Notes: generated from the sequence alone by a model not told the origin. DNA of 64,000 nt from Thalassoglobus neptunius (GCF_007859735.1 NZ_SIHI01000012.1:31099-95098), one strand, 5' to 3'. Shown: positions 9,040-18,236, counted from the stretch's first letter. A program made the numbers and translations.

Positions 9040-10875
9040 TTACGCAACTTTGCGAGACTTCTGCTTCGAGCGCCAGTCGTCGAACGGGCTCGAAAGTTGT
9101 GTCACACAAGCGATAATCACTGCCAGAGCCAATCCGAACTGAGTCGGGAATGCAAAGACAGTTGTGGTCAGCCAGGCGACGAATCCAACTCCAACGACTG
9201 ACGAGATGCTGAAGCGGTCCTTCCGGCGAGGCGAAGACATTTCCTGCCAGTTCGCGAACGAAAACAACGTGGCAAAGAACGCCATGAATCCGATCCAGGA
9301 AGGAACACCGTCGATGAACAGTGACTGATCTCCCAAACGACTGAAGATCGCTCGCGAAGGAGTGCCGAGATCCGAAACCATCAGGTACTGCTCAATCAGA
9401 TAGGCCACCACACCCACAAACAGCCCCGCGAGGCCATAGTGGTATCGCGAAATACTGCGAAACCGATGTTCCGGTGCACGGAGAACTGAAAACGGAATCG
9501 TAATCAGCGCCCAACTCGAAAGGATCGTCATCGATGCGAACAGTCCGAGATTCGCTGGGTCAATGTCACTGAGCGAACTGGCCCCTCCCAACAACGAAGG
9601 TTTCAGAGCTGCAAGACACGTAATGAGCATCGCTGCGATTGGAACCGTGAGAAACATCGAACCGAGCAAGTCACCCGTCGTTCCCCATGAACGTCGCAAA
9701 TTCTGCGGCGGAGGTTGAGGAGCAGAAACATTCACTGCTGCTGCTCGTCGAGCCTGATTCAGCTTGGTCTTCCTGTTCGCCTTCTTGCTTCGGGAATAAG
9801 TAATCAGTCCAGAGGTGAAAAGAATGGAAACGACCATCGGAAAACTAAGATCCCACCCAAAAACGGTTCCCATAACGAGGAGTCCCAATCCTCCAAAGGC
9901 AACTCCTTTCATCCAGCCAGGAGCCGGACCGCACGACGTCGCACACCCCTTTTGCCCCTTTTTCGCTGAGGGTCGACCTTCAGGCAGCTGAACGAATCCA
10001 GCATCTTGTTTCCCGTCACGATCTGGAACACGGGCATGTCCCGGAGCAGCTGGAACCTCTTCCGTCGATTTGGGCGGAGAGACACCGAGGACAGCTTCTT
10101 CGAATGCTCGCTGCAATGCTTCAACCCGAGAAAATCGTTCTTTCGGATCTTTCCGCAGCGCCATCTCGATGACTGGTTGCAGCCTCGGAGGAAGCGGCGA
10201 GAGATCCGGCGGCTCGCTGAGGTGTTTCATCAGGATTTCGCCGGTCGATTCGCCATCAAACGGAAGCTTCCCCGTGAGCATCTCGTAGAGAATAATTCCA
10301 ATAGCATAGATATCGACTTCGCGTCCGTATCGCCCTTTAGCGACTTCAGGAGCCATGTAGTGAACTGTCCCGACGCTTTGCGTTTGAGCACTATGCCGAC
10401 TCGGAGCGATAAACTTTGACAGCCCGACATCCCCGATTTTGACGACCCCGTTCTCCATAAACATGTTGGCCGGCTTTAAGTCTCGATGGACGAGCCCGCG
10501 ACTGTGGAGATAAGCCATCCCGTCCGTCAATCCTCGCAGCCAACTGCGAACAGATTCAACGGGCATCCCGGAAGACTGGCGTCGCAGAGTTGCATCGAGA
10601 GTTTCACCCGCGATGTACTCCATGATAATCCAATGATCGCCATCTCCATCCTGACGGACATCAAAGATGGTGACGAGATTCGGATGCGAAAGGTTCAAAC
10701 ATTGCTGGACACCCCGGAGTTCAACATCCGAATTGTGCTGTAACAACTTCAATGCCACTTCCCGCCCGGCATCCGAAAGCGCGTAGTACACCTCTCCGAA
10801 TCCACCTCGATAGATCGCACGTTTGATCGTGTATCCTTCGAGGGGTCTTGACTCTGGTGCAAAAGTGAATTTCAT
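9040..10875 (-). CDS. Ser/Thr protein kinase with polytopic membrane C-terminus
   Basis: I start at the ATG at 10875 (MKFTFAPESRPLEGYTIKRAI), giving 611 residues. An upstream ATG adds 22 unconserved residues. The kinase domain fills about 10-275: glycine loop YRGGFGEVY (22-30), Lys43, catalytic HRDLKPAN with Asp132, DVG at 149-151 in place of DFG, and GTVHYMAPE (169-177). A basic linker precedes about six hydrophobic helices in the last 280 residues, so the kinase is held at the inner face of the membrane. The upstream gene encodes an FHA-like protein, which fits a phospho-signalling module. Confidence 0.92.
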   Translation of the reverse strand: MKFTFAPESRPLEGYTIKRAIYRGGFGEVYYALSDAGREVALKLLQHNSDVELRGVQQCLNLSHPNLVTIFDVRQDGDGDHWIIMEYIAGETLDATLRRQSSGMPVESVRSWLRGLTDGMAYLHSRGLVHRDLKPANMFMENGVVKIGDVGLSKFIAPSRHSAQTQSVGTVHYMAPEVAKGRYGREVDIYAIGIILYEMLTGKLPFDGESTGEILMKHLSEPPDLSPLPPRLQPVIEMALRKDPKERFSRVEALQRAFEEAVLGVSPPKSTEEVPAAPGHARVPDRDGKQDAGFVQLPEGRPSAKKGQKGCATSCGPAPGWMKGVAFGGLGLLVMGTVFGWDLSFPMVVSILFTSGLITYSRSKKANRKTKLNQARRAAAVNVSAPQPPPQNLRRSWGTTGDLLGSMFLTVPIAAMLITCLAALKPSLLGGASSLSDIDPANLGLFASMTILSSWALITIPFSVLRAPEHRFRSISRYHYGLAGLFVGVVAYLIEQYLMVSDLGTPSRAIFSRLGDQSLFIDGVPSWIGFMAFFATLFSFANWQEMSSPRRKDRFSISSVVGVGFVAWLTTTVFAFPTQFGLALAVIIACVTQLSSPFDDWRSKQKSRKVA

Positions 10876-11062
10876 ATTCTTGCTCGCTCTTTCCGCTCGC
10901 CGACTCGAGGGGTGACCGTTCGCAATCCGGGACGAACTCATCTGACCGGACTCACCGGTTTGAGGCTGTGCTCAACAATACAACTGTGTCATTAGTTTAA
11001 TACGTTTTATCAGGCTCCCTGGATCATTCTTTTGCGTCCTGCCTTCGTGGCAATGTGTTGTT

Positions 11063-11722
11063 TTAAACTGCAGGAAGGTCAATCGCCTCCACATGAAACG
11101 ACCAGTCTTCCCCACTGAGGATTTCACCGGGACGACACTCCAGAACTTGCGGAGCTTCCTGCTGTTCACCTGAACCATTTTCCGTCGATGATTCGCGCGA
11201 AGACACCTTACAGAAGAGATTGTTCGCACGTTCAAAAATGACGATGTCTCGCTGCCAGTTCTTGCAAACAATGTGGCTCTGACTCCCCGCTCCCAGCAGG
11301 CAAGTCTTCTCCAGAAGAATGATCCCGTTGAGGCTGTTTGCAAACCGATGACCACTTTCCAACGTCAGCCGGGCTGAGCCGCTCAAGGGAGAAGGAAGGC
11401 AGTATTTCATCACAACTTCATCACCCAGTTGAATCGCTGCCTCATTCGAAAGAGGCATTGCTGAGTTTCGATCGACGTTCCCGATTCGCACGCGCCCGCG
11501 TGGCTCCAATATGAACGATCCGTCCTCTCGCGAAAAACTCGCGTGTCTCGATCGCAGGTCGGAAAAAATCCCAATGTGTTCTGAGGACGAAGCTTCCCCA
11601 CCGCTTCGAATGGCGCTACTGGCTGGCTGCATACTTCCCACTGTTAAGCGCTGTGATCGACTGATCAACCAGCACCCGACTCCATCAATCCATAAGCGAA
11701 CGGCCGGACGATCGTTCTGCAT
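11063..11722 (-). CDS. FHA-domain-like protein
   Basis: FHA domains bind phosphothreonine. From the ATG at 11722 the protein has 219 residues. WIDGVGCWLISRSQRLTVGS (11-30) and the core motif LRSRHASF (56-63) followed by GSFILEPRGRVRIGN match the FHA strand pattern; the canonical GR-x-x-x-C/D and SRxH positions are only partly kept. A start at 11815 would add 31 residues of low complexity and cannot be excluded. The gene precedes the kinase gene by about 190 bp on the same strand, so it is a plausible reader of that kinase. Assignment to the fold is by motif only. Confidence 0.65.
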   Translation of the reverse strand: MQNDRPAVRLWIDGVGCWLISRSQRLTVGSMQPASSAIRSGGEASSSEHIGIFSDLRSRHASFSREDGSFILEPRGRVRIGNVDRNSAMPLSNEAAIQLGDEVVMKYCLPSPLSGSARLTLESGHRFANSLNGIILLEKTCLLGAGSQSHIVCKNWQRDIVIFERANNLFCKVSSRESSTENGSGEQQEAPQVLECRPGEILSGEDWSFHVEAIDLPAV

Positions 11723-12193
11723 CAGTTCACCATTCCCCGTCTCTCCGTTTCGCCATCGACAAGCTTCTCCCGAATCAATCTGCCTGCCACTCGACCATCC
11801 TGTTCTCGCCGTCACGTCAACACCGCCGTCATTCCAACACCACTCCAGGCACTCTCGACTTTAAGGCACTGTTTCAGCCACAGTTTCAGCCACGGTACTC
11901 GGAACCAACTACTACGCTTCATTCAACGAGACGCTTCATCAAGCGTCGAACAAATCAACAATCGTGTCTGTTTCAAATCCATCTCAACCAATCATCGATT
12001 CAGCGAATGCCAACTCATCCTGCGGAAGAATCCGCTCGATCAAAGTGATCGAGCGGATGTTGAGCTGACCAAAAACCGTCTTGAACCGCGAGCATCCTGC
12101 TCTCGTACTGTTGGTACTCTTTACTGAGTCAATTCGTTGGGAACTCGCCTTTCAAACTTCCTCAGTTGAGTACACAAGTCAGAGCAATCCGCT
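11723..12193. other. Non-coding stretch between FHA-like and coiled-coil genes
   Basis: The 471 bp hold no supported gene apart from a possible N-terminal extension of the FHA-like frame to 11815. Near 11870-11900 the phrase CAGTTTCAGCCAC recurs (TTTCAGCCACAGTTTCAGCCAC), a short direct duplication. The long perfect hairpin at 12030-12058 is the main structure. Confidence 0.6.
12030..12058 (-). terminator. Perfect 13-bp hairpin after the coiled-coil gene
   Basis: ATCCGCTCGATCA (12030-12042) and TGATCGAGCGGAT (12046-12058) pair without mismatch around a 3-nt loop. It lies 136 bp downstream of the minus-strand coiled-coil gene. In that direction the stem is followed by TCTTCC, a weak U-tract. 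It could also be a dyad protein-binding site. Confidence 0.55.
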
Positions 12194-13000
12194 TTAGTCG
12201 GAGACTTGAACAAAGTCCTTTTCGTGGCGATTTCCGAAGTAATCTTCCACAGCGTTCGCAATGTTCTCGTTCTCGACTTCGATCTCAGTCTCAACCGGAA
12301 TCAATCCAGAGAATTCTCCGTCAGCTGCGAGAACGGCATCTTCCACATCGAGTCGCTTGTCAATTGTACTGATCAACGACTTGACCCGATTCAATTTTGA
12401 GTCATCAACCTGAATGCTGGCGATCTGCTTACGTGAGTTGATCGTTCGCAAACGTGCTTCCAGTCGCTCCAGCTCGACTTCCAGACTTTTTCGTTCTGAA
12501 AGCATTCCCTCGAGAGTTTCCCGATGAGCATAAAGAGCCTGTTCCTTGGTTCTCAACAGGTCTTTTTCCCGGTCGAGAGTTTCCTGGGCGATCTTAAACC
12601 GGTCGAATCGTTCTGCGAGGTCCTTCTCAACTTCTCGTTGCTTGTAAGCTCTTCCAGCATAAACAAAGTGCGAGTCGCCGGACTTCAAGTCTGCGGAAAG
12701 CGACAAGATGGCTTCTTCCTGGTTGGCGAGTGATTCTTCTCGCTTGGCAATCGATTCCTGAAGCGAAGCCACTTCCACCTGCTCTTCTGCAATCAGGTGC
12801 ATCGAGCGACGAACTTCCGGAACGAGCTGCGCAACTTCCTGGCGTGCTCGCTCAATTTCAAACTCCAGCGGCACTTCGTTGCGAATCCGCTTCTGAGCGG
12901 TATGCATTCCGGTGCGAAGGTAGCTGAAGGCTGATCCTCCAAAAACCAGTCCACCGATCGCGGCGGCTGTCATTGTTCCGAGTGCGAGTTTCTTAAGCAT
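12194..13000 (-). CDS. Membrane-anchored coiled-coil protein
   Basis: The 268-residue protein starts with a basic and hydrophobic segment (MLKKLALGTMTAAAIGGLVFGGSAF) that anchors or exports it. Residues about 45-205 are charged heptad-like helices broken near 108-120, ending with an acidic tail. The start is fixed by AAGGAGATACAC directly before the ATG, the best Shine-Dalgarno sequence in the window, so strong translation is likely. The pattern resembles coiled-coil envelope or stress proteins of the PspA type only in general shape; I do not assign a family. A perfect hairpin follows downstream. Confidence 0.82.
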   Translation of the reverse strand: MLKKLALGTMTAAAIGGLVFGGSAFSYLRTGMHTAQKRIRNEVPLEFEIERARQEVAQLVPEVRRSMHLIAEEQVEVASLQESIAKREESLANQEEAILSLSADLKSGDSHFVYAGRAYKQREVEKDLAERFDRFKIAQETLDREKDLLRTKEQALYAHRETLEGMLSERKSLEVELERLEARLRTINSRKQIASIQVDDSKLNRVKSLISTIDKRLDVEDAVLAADGEFSGLIPVETEIEVENENIANAVEDYFGNRHEKDFVQVSD

Positions 13001-13364
13001 GTGTATCTCCTTGTTTGGTCAACTCTCGAATCAGGGCCAACTCACCAGTCGTCCCCTTTTACAAGAAGTAATTCGCTGAGAACGCCAGAACATTAGAAGA
13101 AACCACCGACATTTTCTGAAATCTTTCCCAACCCGTAACTCCTGAACTCAAAACAACTTGCCGCAACACGCATCAAAATACTCGGATTATTCGCATCGCA
13201 ACATGTGCGCATCTCAAATGCATTTCTCCTGATTCCCACATCAGACGCATTCTCCAACGCCTCCTCAAAAATCGCCCCCTCTACCCATATTCTCACGGCA
13301 GAACGATCAACATTTCGGCGATATAGGTAAACAGGGGCGACAAATACACCAGAGGACCGACAAC
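13001..13364. other. Divergent intergenic region
   Basis: These 364 bp separate two divergently transcribed genes that both encode membrane-linked coiled-coil proteins, so both promoters must lie here. No convincing -35/-10 pair or operator dyad was found by eye. Confidence 0.5.
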
Positions 13365-14099
13365 GTGGAATCGACTGACGAGAAAATTGTGAAGCTTTGG
13401 ACTCCACCCGCAGATTCACCAAACTTCCAATCGAAACTGCTGGCAATCGCTTCTCGATTGAGTTCTCCCTTAAGAGTCTCCGCTCTCATGATCAGCGTCA
13501 TCACGATGCACTTGCTCGTCGTTCGCCCGCTCGTCGAACGTGTCGATCGTCTTCAGGCCGAGATTCACGATGTCGATTCCACTCTCTCCAAAGTGGCCGA
13601 TCATCGGCAGTCACTCTCCGAAACGAATGACCTGTTGAGTCAACTCAAGTCACAACACGAAGAAGTCGCCCGAGCACGCGCAACGGTCCGCCAACTCGAG
13701 CAACTCCGACGCGAAATCGTCCTCGAATCCGAACGCATCCCCGAGACAATTCGCGCCGTTGCCCGACTGAAACAACTCCCCCGCTTCCCGGACTCTGATC
13801 ATCACAGCGACGAATCCCCCCCTCCGCTCAGCCCGACTGACGAAAGAAACCGCTCGTTCGACACACTCTCTCAATCGAACCCACAGACCCTGTTTGCAAA
13901 CCTCCCTGCCCCCATCATGCAGTCCGCCCAATTAGAGCACCCAGACGAACAAAAACTGATGACGGCGAGCCTTCCCGAACTCTTGCCCGTTCAGGAAATC
14001 ATCAAACACCCCGCTCTGAACGACAAACCTACAGCCCACTCTTCCGCATCCGTCCAGAAGGTCTCAAACGGATGGACGATGCAGATCCATTCTCATTGA
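13365..14099 (+). CDS. Single-pass membrane protein with coiled coil
   Basis: Translation starts at GTG 13365, nine bases after AGAGGA. In the 244-residue product a transmembrane helix (about 36-58, SPLRVSALMISVITMHLLVV) is followed by a charged coiled coil (about 58-125) and a Pro/Ser-rich, probably disordered C-terminus. This layout resembles the bitopic proteins of division or pilus machinery (FtsL/PilO-like) in shape only. It is divergent from the coiled-coil gene at 12194-13000. Function unknown. Confidence 0.65.
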   Translation: MESTDEKIVKLWTPPADSPNFQSKLLAIASRLSSPLRVSALMISVITMHLLVVRPLVERVDRLQAEIHDVDSTLSKVADHRQSLSETNDLLSQLKSQHEEVARARATVRQLEQLRREIVLESERIPETIRAVARLKQLPRFPDSDHHSDESPPPLSPTDERNRSFDTLSQSNPQTLFANLPAPIMQSAQLEHPDEQKLMTASLPELLPVQEIIKHPALNDKPTAHSSASVQKVSNGWTMQIHSH

Positions 14100-14160
14100 T
14101 CGGGTCTCAGCTTGCCGCCACCTTGCGCCCCGATTCGTGGTAAAATCGCTCAGGCAATGA

Positions 14161-14364
14161 TCATTCGTCGATGACTTCGTATGTCACGAATTCATCGAAT
14201 GGAAAATAGTCGTCGACGATCACAGATTTGCGGAATTCGCGACCATCGATCACAATTCTCACCATTCCCGGTCCACCTTGTATCTCAGCGTGATCCGCCA
14301 AGACAACATACCCCGGGCCAGTCTTCGCAACGTTGTATCGCACGCCGTTCACGTGCAACTCCAT
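14161..14364 (-). CDS. Small beta-rich protein, divergent to the mini-kinase gene
   Basis: From the ATG at 14364 the product has 67 residues (MELHVNGVRYNVAKTGPGYVV), with alternating hydrophobic residues typical of a small beta-barrel or sandwich and an acidic C-terminus. Upstream ATGs at 14406 or 14424 would overlap the start of the plus-strand gene. No Shine-Dalgarno sequence is evident for any of them, so the start is uncertain. I do not recognise the family. The close head-to-head arrangement with the kinase-like gene suggests a linked role. Confidence 0.55.
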   Translation of the reverse strand: MELHVNGVRYNVAKTGPGYVVLADHAEIQGGPGMVRIVIDGREFRKSVIVDDYFPFDEFVTYEVIDE

Positions 14365-14404
14365 CTGAACATCGGCCGAAAAATTGGAGCGAAGCAGGCG
14401 GTTC

Positions 14405-14899
14405 ATGGGAGACTTCGGTGACAACCATTTGGAAAGGGCACTCGACTATTGCGCCCAGCGGAACAAGGAAGTTACCGAGAAATTGGGAGGAGGACAAGAT
14501 GGAGAAGTCTTTGCAACGTCAGACGATTCCGCGATCAAAGTCTTCAAATACAAGGACCTGTATGAAAAAGAACGCGAGGTTTATATGAGAATCTTCGATA
14601 AAAACATCGGAGAACTCATTAAAGAAGAGAGTTTTCGCATTCCGACATTTCTAGGATACGACGACTCACTGGGTATTATCGAAATGGAGATGGTCAATCC
14701 TCCGTACATCCTTGATTTTGCTGGAGCATCTCTCGACAGACCAAAAGACTTGACGGAGGAGCAGCAAATCGAATGGGAACTCGAAAACATTGATCGATTT
14801 GGTGACAGTTGGGACCGCGTTCAAACCGCTCTCGCGATCTTCCGCAGGTTCAAAATTTACCTCTACGACCTCAGCCTCAACAACATTCGACCTTGGTGA
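14405..14899 (+). CDS. Mini kinase-like protein lacking the C-lobe
   Basis: The ATG at 14405 follows AGGCGG and gives 164 residues. LGGGQDGEVFATSDDSAIKVF resembles a glycine loop plus the ATP-binding lysine. FRIPTFLGYDDSLGIIEMEMV matches the hinge strand. The protein ends with IYLYDLSLNNIRPW, which has the D-x-x-x-x-N spacing of a catalytic loop. Nothing resembling DFG or a C-lobe follows; the stop comes three residues later. Such short kinase-like proteins occur widely and are poorly characterised. Base composition is more AT-rich than the neighbours, hinting at transfer. Confidence 0.68.
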   Translation: MGDFGDNHLERALDYCAQRNKEVTEKLGGGQDGEVFATSDDSAIKVFKYKDLYEKEREVYMRIFDKNIGELIKEESFRIPTFLGYDDSLGIIEMEMVNPPYILDFAGASLDRPKDLTEEQQIEWELENIDRFGDSWDRVQTALAIFRRFKIYLYDLSLNNIRPW

Positions 14900-15080
14900 G
14901 CTCTTGTCGTGCGGGTGCCAATCTGTCGTGAATGCAAAAACTCCATGAAACACCAAAACTCAGAGGTTGTGGCGAATTTCAGACAACCGCTCGATTTAAT
15001 CGCGTTTGCGTTGCTGGCACAATGCCCACGCTGACCCGAATCACAGACCGACTCACATAGAGGCAAGTCACAAAGCGGTT

Positions 15081-15902
15081 TCACTTAAGATTGTCGGCCA
15101 GATCGGAGCGGACCGGTTCGATTCGTGACATGCCGGAGATGCGGATCAGGATCAGACGTTCCAGGCCGTTTTCGGAGTCGGCGACGAAGAAGTGCTGGCC
15201 GATGTCTCCTTCCTCGCGACTTCCCAATCCGAGAGCGAGAATTTCCTGCTCGTTCAGTTCGGCGGTGATCCGGTCGGAATAGAGAGTGACTCGCTGTTGG
15301 CTCTCCTGATAGATCCAATCCTGCTCTCTTGGAGTCGGTCGGGCTGCCATTGGGCCGTGTTGAATTTCCGGAATGACGACCAGACGAGTCCAACCGTCCT
15401 CAACTTTGTCAGCTTGAATCCGGAAGATTGCCCGCCCCAAACGCATTTCCAGAGGACGGGAGGAATCCTGACCGGGACGTTGAATCACCGTTCCATCGGG
15501 GATTTCCGAAGCGACAACAAGAGTTTCCTGCCCGGCAGGAATGGTGTATCGCTGCATCACCACTCGGCGCGTCGGGTCGTTTTCGTCCGACAATGACATC
15601 AAGACTGCTAGCGGTCTCGGCGGACGAGACGCACTCATAGCGACTCGAAATCCGTCGTCCTCAAGCTGCCGTGCTGAATCCGGGTCGAGAGTATGAACTG
15701 AGTGAAGCGACGACCAAAGCCGGTCACCGATCATCGGATCACCTTTTCGGCGATCAACGAAATAGACTTCAATCTCGATTGCGTTTCGCGGCCCAACTAA
15801 CGGCGGCAAACGATGTTGTGTCTTCGCGGAATCGGGAAACAGCGCAGTGCACCCCGCACCACCAGCGATCAAAATGACTGCCAGCAAGTAGAAACGAGCC
15901 AT
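15081..15902 (-). CDS. Probable lipoprotein
   Basis: From the ATG at 15902 (MARFYLLAVILIAGGAGCTALF) the 273-residue product has a short signal peptide ending in GAGC, a fair lipobox with Cys18 as the lipidated residue. The mature part is soluble and beta-rich with no membrane segment (VVVIPEIQHGPMAARPTPREQDW). Two upstream ATGs would lengthen the hydrophilic N-terminus and spoil the signal. Domain family not recognised. It is likely surface- or periplasm-located. The gene stands alone. Confidence 0.7.
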   Translation of the reverse strand: MARFYLLAVILIAGGAGCTALFPDSAKTQHRLPPLVGPRNAIEIEVYFVDRRKGDPMIGDRLWSSLHSVHTLDPDSARQLEDDGFRVAMSASRPPRPLAVLMSLSDENDPTRRVVMQRYTIPAGQETLVVASEIPDGTVIQRPGQDSSRPLEMRLGRAIFRIQADKVEDGWTRLVVIPEIQHGPMAARPTPREQDWIYQESQQRVTLYSDRITAELNEQEILALGLGSREEGDIGQHFFVADSENGLERLILIRISGMSRIEPVRSDLADNLK

Positions 15903-16152
15903 AGTCCACATCCATGTGGAGTGCTGCATTGGGATTTAGACGCTCAGAACAGGGGGGACAGGAACCGGTTTCTACCCAGAATCTGTCTCTCCGGTCAACG
16001 CAGATCGATTCAACAGCGACCGATGTTGCAAATGCTGCCGAACGCTTCGTAACCATCGACTACAACTCATCTTGTCGACAACACGCCTGATGCGGTAAAC
16101 TTCCGCCTCATCTCTTCAAGTTGCTTGTTCAGGATGAACTGCGACGTCATCT

Positions 16153-17394
16153 ATGTTTCGATCCATTGCCCGAAGCCTCATGCGATTCGTGGCAGCATGC
16201 GTGCTGTTGGTGCTCATCCTGTGCGCGGGCGAAGTCTGGTTGCGGTCCCAACGTGTTCGGACTGCCCTTTCGGAACAACCTCCTTCAACTGTTCAGCTGA
16301 CAAGACCGAATACGACCACGTATCTCGAAGTCATTCCACTGATCGAGCAAACAGTTGGAGATCCTTCTGCCAACCAGTTCACAATTCGAACGAATGAATA
16401 TGGACTGCGCGGCGAGTCCGTCACTGTTCCTAAGCCCGAGGGAGTCTATCGGATTCTCTGCCTGGGAGCGGACGATGTTTTTGGAAGCACAATCCGCGAA
16501 GAAGAGACCGTTGCTGGCCAGTTACAAACGATGTTTCAACAGGCGGGACTCAATCATGTCGAAGTCCTGAATGGAGGCTGTCCGGGCAGCGGACCACTCA
16601 CGAACTACTTGAGACTTCGCCAGTCGCTGATGATTCTGAAGCCTGACCTCGTGATTTACACACTCTCGCCGTCAGACTTACCGAAAGACAGCGACCTGAC
16701 GGGAGGCTTAACTCTCTGCGAAAACGGCCACCCGGCATTCGCTCGCCATCCGACCTGCAGCGCCGATCAAGAGAACTTACTCGCGACATTGACTGAAGAG
16801 TTTGTGATTGCGTCCTGGCTCAGCGAGAACTCCGCAGCCATTACCGGCTTCGACGCCCCTGCCAAGAGCAGCACTCGTCCCGTCGTCCCGAAAGATTTGG
16901 AACTCGGGATTTCCGCGTTCCTCGAAATGCAAGACCTGCTTGCAGCCTTTGACTGCAAGCTTCTCGTCTCCATTCTCCCGAAGAATTCTGCTGAACCGGC
17001 GACCGGAGAAAAAGTGCCGGAGCCTGCCCGCGAGTTGACCGCTCGGCTTCAACAGGCGATTACGGATCTTCAACTCGAACACAATCTGTTCGTCGATGCA
17101 CAAAGCGGTGCGACAAATGATGCGATCTCGCTATCCGATCCCTCGCTATCCGATCCCTCGCTATCCGATCCCTCGCTATCCGATCCCTCGCTATCCGATC
17201 CCTCGAAAGACGAGCCCTCGAAAGACGAGCCAACGTCCGCCGAGCAAATGGCCGTCTACACACATCGACTCGGAACGTTTCTCGCGACCCATTTTTCCGA
17301 CGCCCTTCGAAATCCAACTCCTCGCAACACCACTCCCCCAGCCCGTTTTCCGACCGAACTGACCGATCCGGGTTTCAGTCCACTTATTCGATAA
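16153..17394 (+). CDS. Membrane-anchored SGNH-hydrolase-like protein without the catalytic serine
   Basis: The 413-residue protein has an N-terminal anchor (about 10-30). RILCLGADDVFGSTIREEETVAGQL (100-124) aligns with SGNH block I, normally LGDSFTFG; here Asp and Ser become Ala106 and Asp107, so the nucleophile is missing. LNGGCPGSGPLTNYLRL fits block II (the conserved Gly) and DLVIYTLSPSDL fits block III. The expected DxxH near the end is not clear, and the region before it is occupied by SLSDP repeats encoded by a minisatellite. It is probably a non-catalytic relative. scpB follows 32 bp downstream. Confidence 0.72.
   Translation: MFRSIARSLMRFVAACVLLVLILCAGEVWLRSQRVRTALSEQPPSTVQLTRPNTTTYLEVIPLIEQTVGDPSANQFTIRTNEYGLRGESVTVPKPEGVYRILCLGADDVFGSTIREEETVAGQLQTMFQQAGLNHVEVLNGGCPGSGPLTNYLRLRQSLMILKPDLVIYTLSPSDLPKDSDLTGGLTLCENGHPAFARHPTCSADQENLLATLTEEFVIASWLSENSAAITGFDAPAKSSTRPVVPKDLELGISAFLEMQDLLAAFDCKLLVSILPKNSAEPATGEKVPEPARELTARLQQAITDLQLEHNLFVDAQSGATNDAISLSDPSLSDPSLSDPSLSDPSLSDPSKDEPSKDEPTSAEQMAVYTHRLGTFLATHFSDALRNPTPRNTTPPARFPTELTDPGFSPLIR
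17131..17205 (+). repeat. 15-bp minisatellite, five exact copies, in frame
   Basis: The unit CTATCCGATCCCTCG occurs five times without mismatch at 17131-17205. Two related units (AAAGACGAGCC-) follow to 17235. Because 15 is a multiple of three, the repeat stays in frame and encodes SLSDP units followed by SKDEP units in the SGNH-like protein. Exact copies imply recent slippage, so copy number may vary between strains. Confidence 0.95.
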
Positions 17395-17426
17395 CAGCGT
17401 TTCAGATTTTTCCACGGAAGTTCTCA

Positions 17427-18236
17427 GTGAATCCCAGCCACGAAGAACAAGACGACGATCCACTGTTTCCAGCAGACAGCGACGTCTTGTCACTTAACGA
17501 AATTGAAGAAGCTTATCTGCGAGCGCTCGAGACGGCTGACGCTGCGGACGCGATGTTTCCCGATTCCTTGGGAGACGACATTCCCCCACCGGACACGAAC
17601 GACTCCATCGCTGAAGAGCTGAATTCCGATCGTCCGACAGCAACGGAAACTCAGCAGGACGCCCCTGTCGAAACTCCACCGGATCTCAGCGATCCGGTCG
17701 CTTCCGATTCTGCGACGCCGACAACAGTCTCTCAGGTCATCGAGGCGCTCTTGTTTGTGAGCGATCACCCAACCCCGGCGAAGCGAATCGGTGAAACTCT
17801 GGGGGGATCGAACGGCCCGGAAGAAGTCGATCAGGAAATCCGTTCACTGAATGCCCAATACGAATCCGAAGGCCGCCCGTACGAGATCCATCTTGTCGAA
17901 GGAGGCTACGTCATGTCGTTGCGAAAAGCCTTCGAACCGGTCCGGGAACGGGTTTATGGGCAGGGTCCCAAGGAAGTGAAACTGAACCAGGATGCTTTGG
18001 AAGTCCTGGCATTCATCGCCTATCGCCAGCCTGTCACACGTCAGCAGATTGAGGAGACCGGAAAAGAAAGAGCTGGCGGTTTCATCCGCCAGCTTCTCCG
18101 TCGTCAACTTATTCAACTGGTCCGCGGGAATGATTCCAGCGAAGACGCTTACACCACAACACCGAGATTCCTCGACTTGTTCGGCCTCGCTTCAACGGAA
18201 GATCTTCCCCATGCAGAAGACTTCTCATTCAAGTAA
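17427..18236 (+). CDS. scpB: Segregation and condensation protein B
   Basis: ScpB joins ScpA and SMC in the complex that compacts and separates chromosomes. Residues about 98-265 carry the two winged-helix domains: VSQVIEALLFVSDHPTPAKRI, YEIHLVEGGYVMSLR, and the hallmark ALEVLAFIAYRQPVTRQQIEETGKE. The first 95 residues are an acidic, probably disordered extension that most ScpB proteins lack. Start is GTG at 17427, after ACGGAAG. ScpA is not in the window. The gene is 32 bp downstream of the SGNH-like gene and may share its transcript. Confidence 0.93.
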   Translation: MNPSHEEQDDDPLFPADSDVLSLNEIEEAYLRALETADAADAMFPDSLGDDIPPPDTNDSIAEELNSDRPTATETQQDAPVETPPDLSDPVASDSATPTTVSQVIEALLFVSDHPTPAKRIGETLGGSNGPEEVDQEIRSLNAQYESEGRPYEIHLVEGGYVMSLRKAFEPVRERVYGQGPKEVKLNQDALEVLAFIAYRQPVTRQQIEETGKERAGGFIRQLLRRQLIQLVRGNDSSEDAYTTTPRFLDLFGLASTEDLPHAEDFSFK

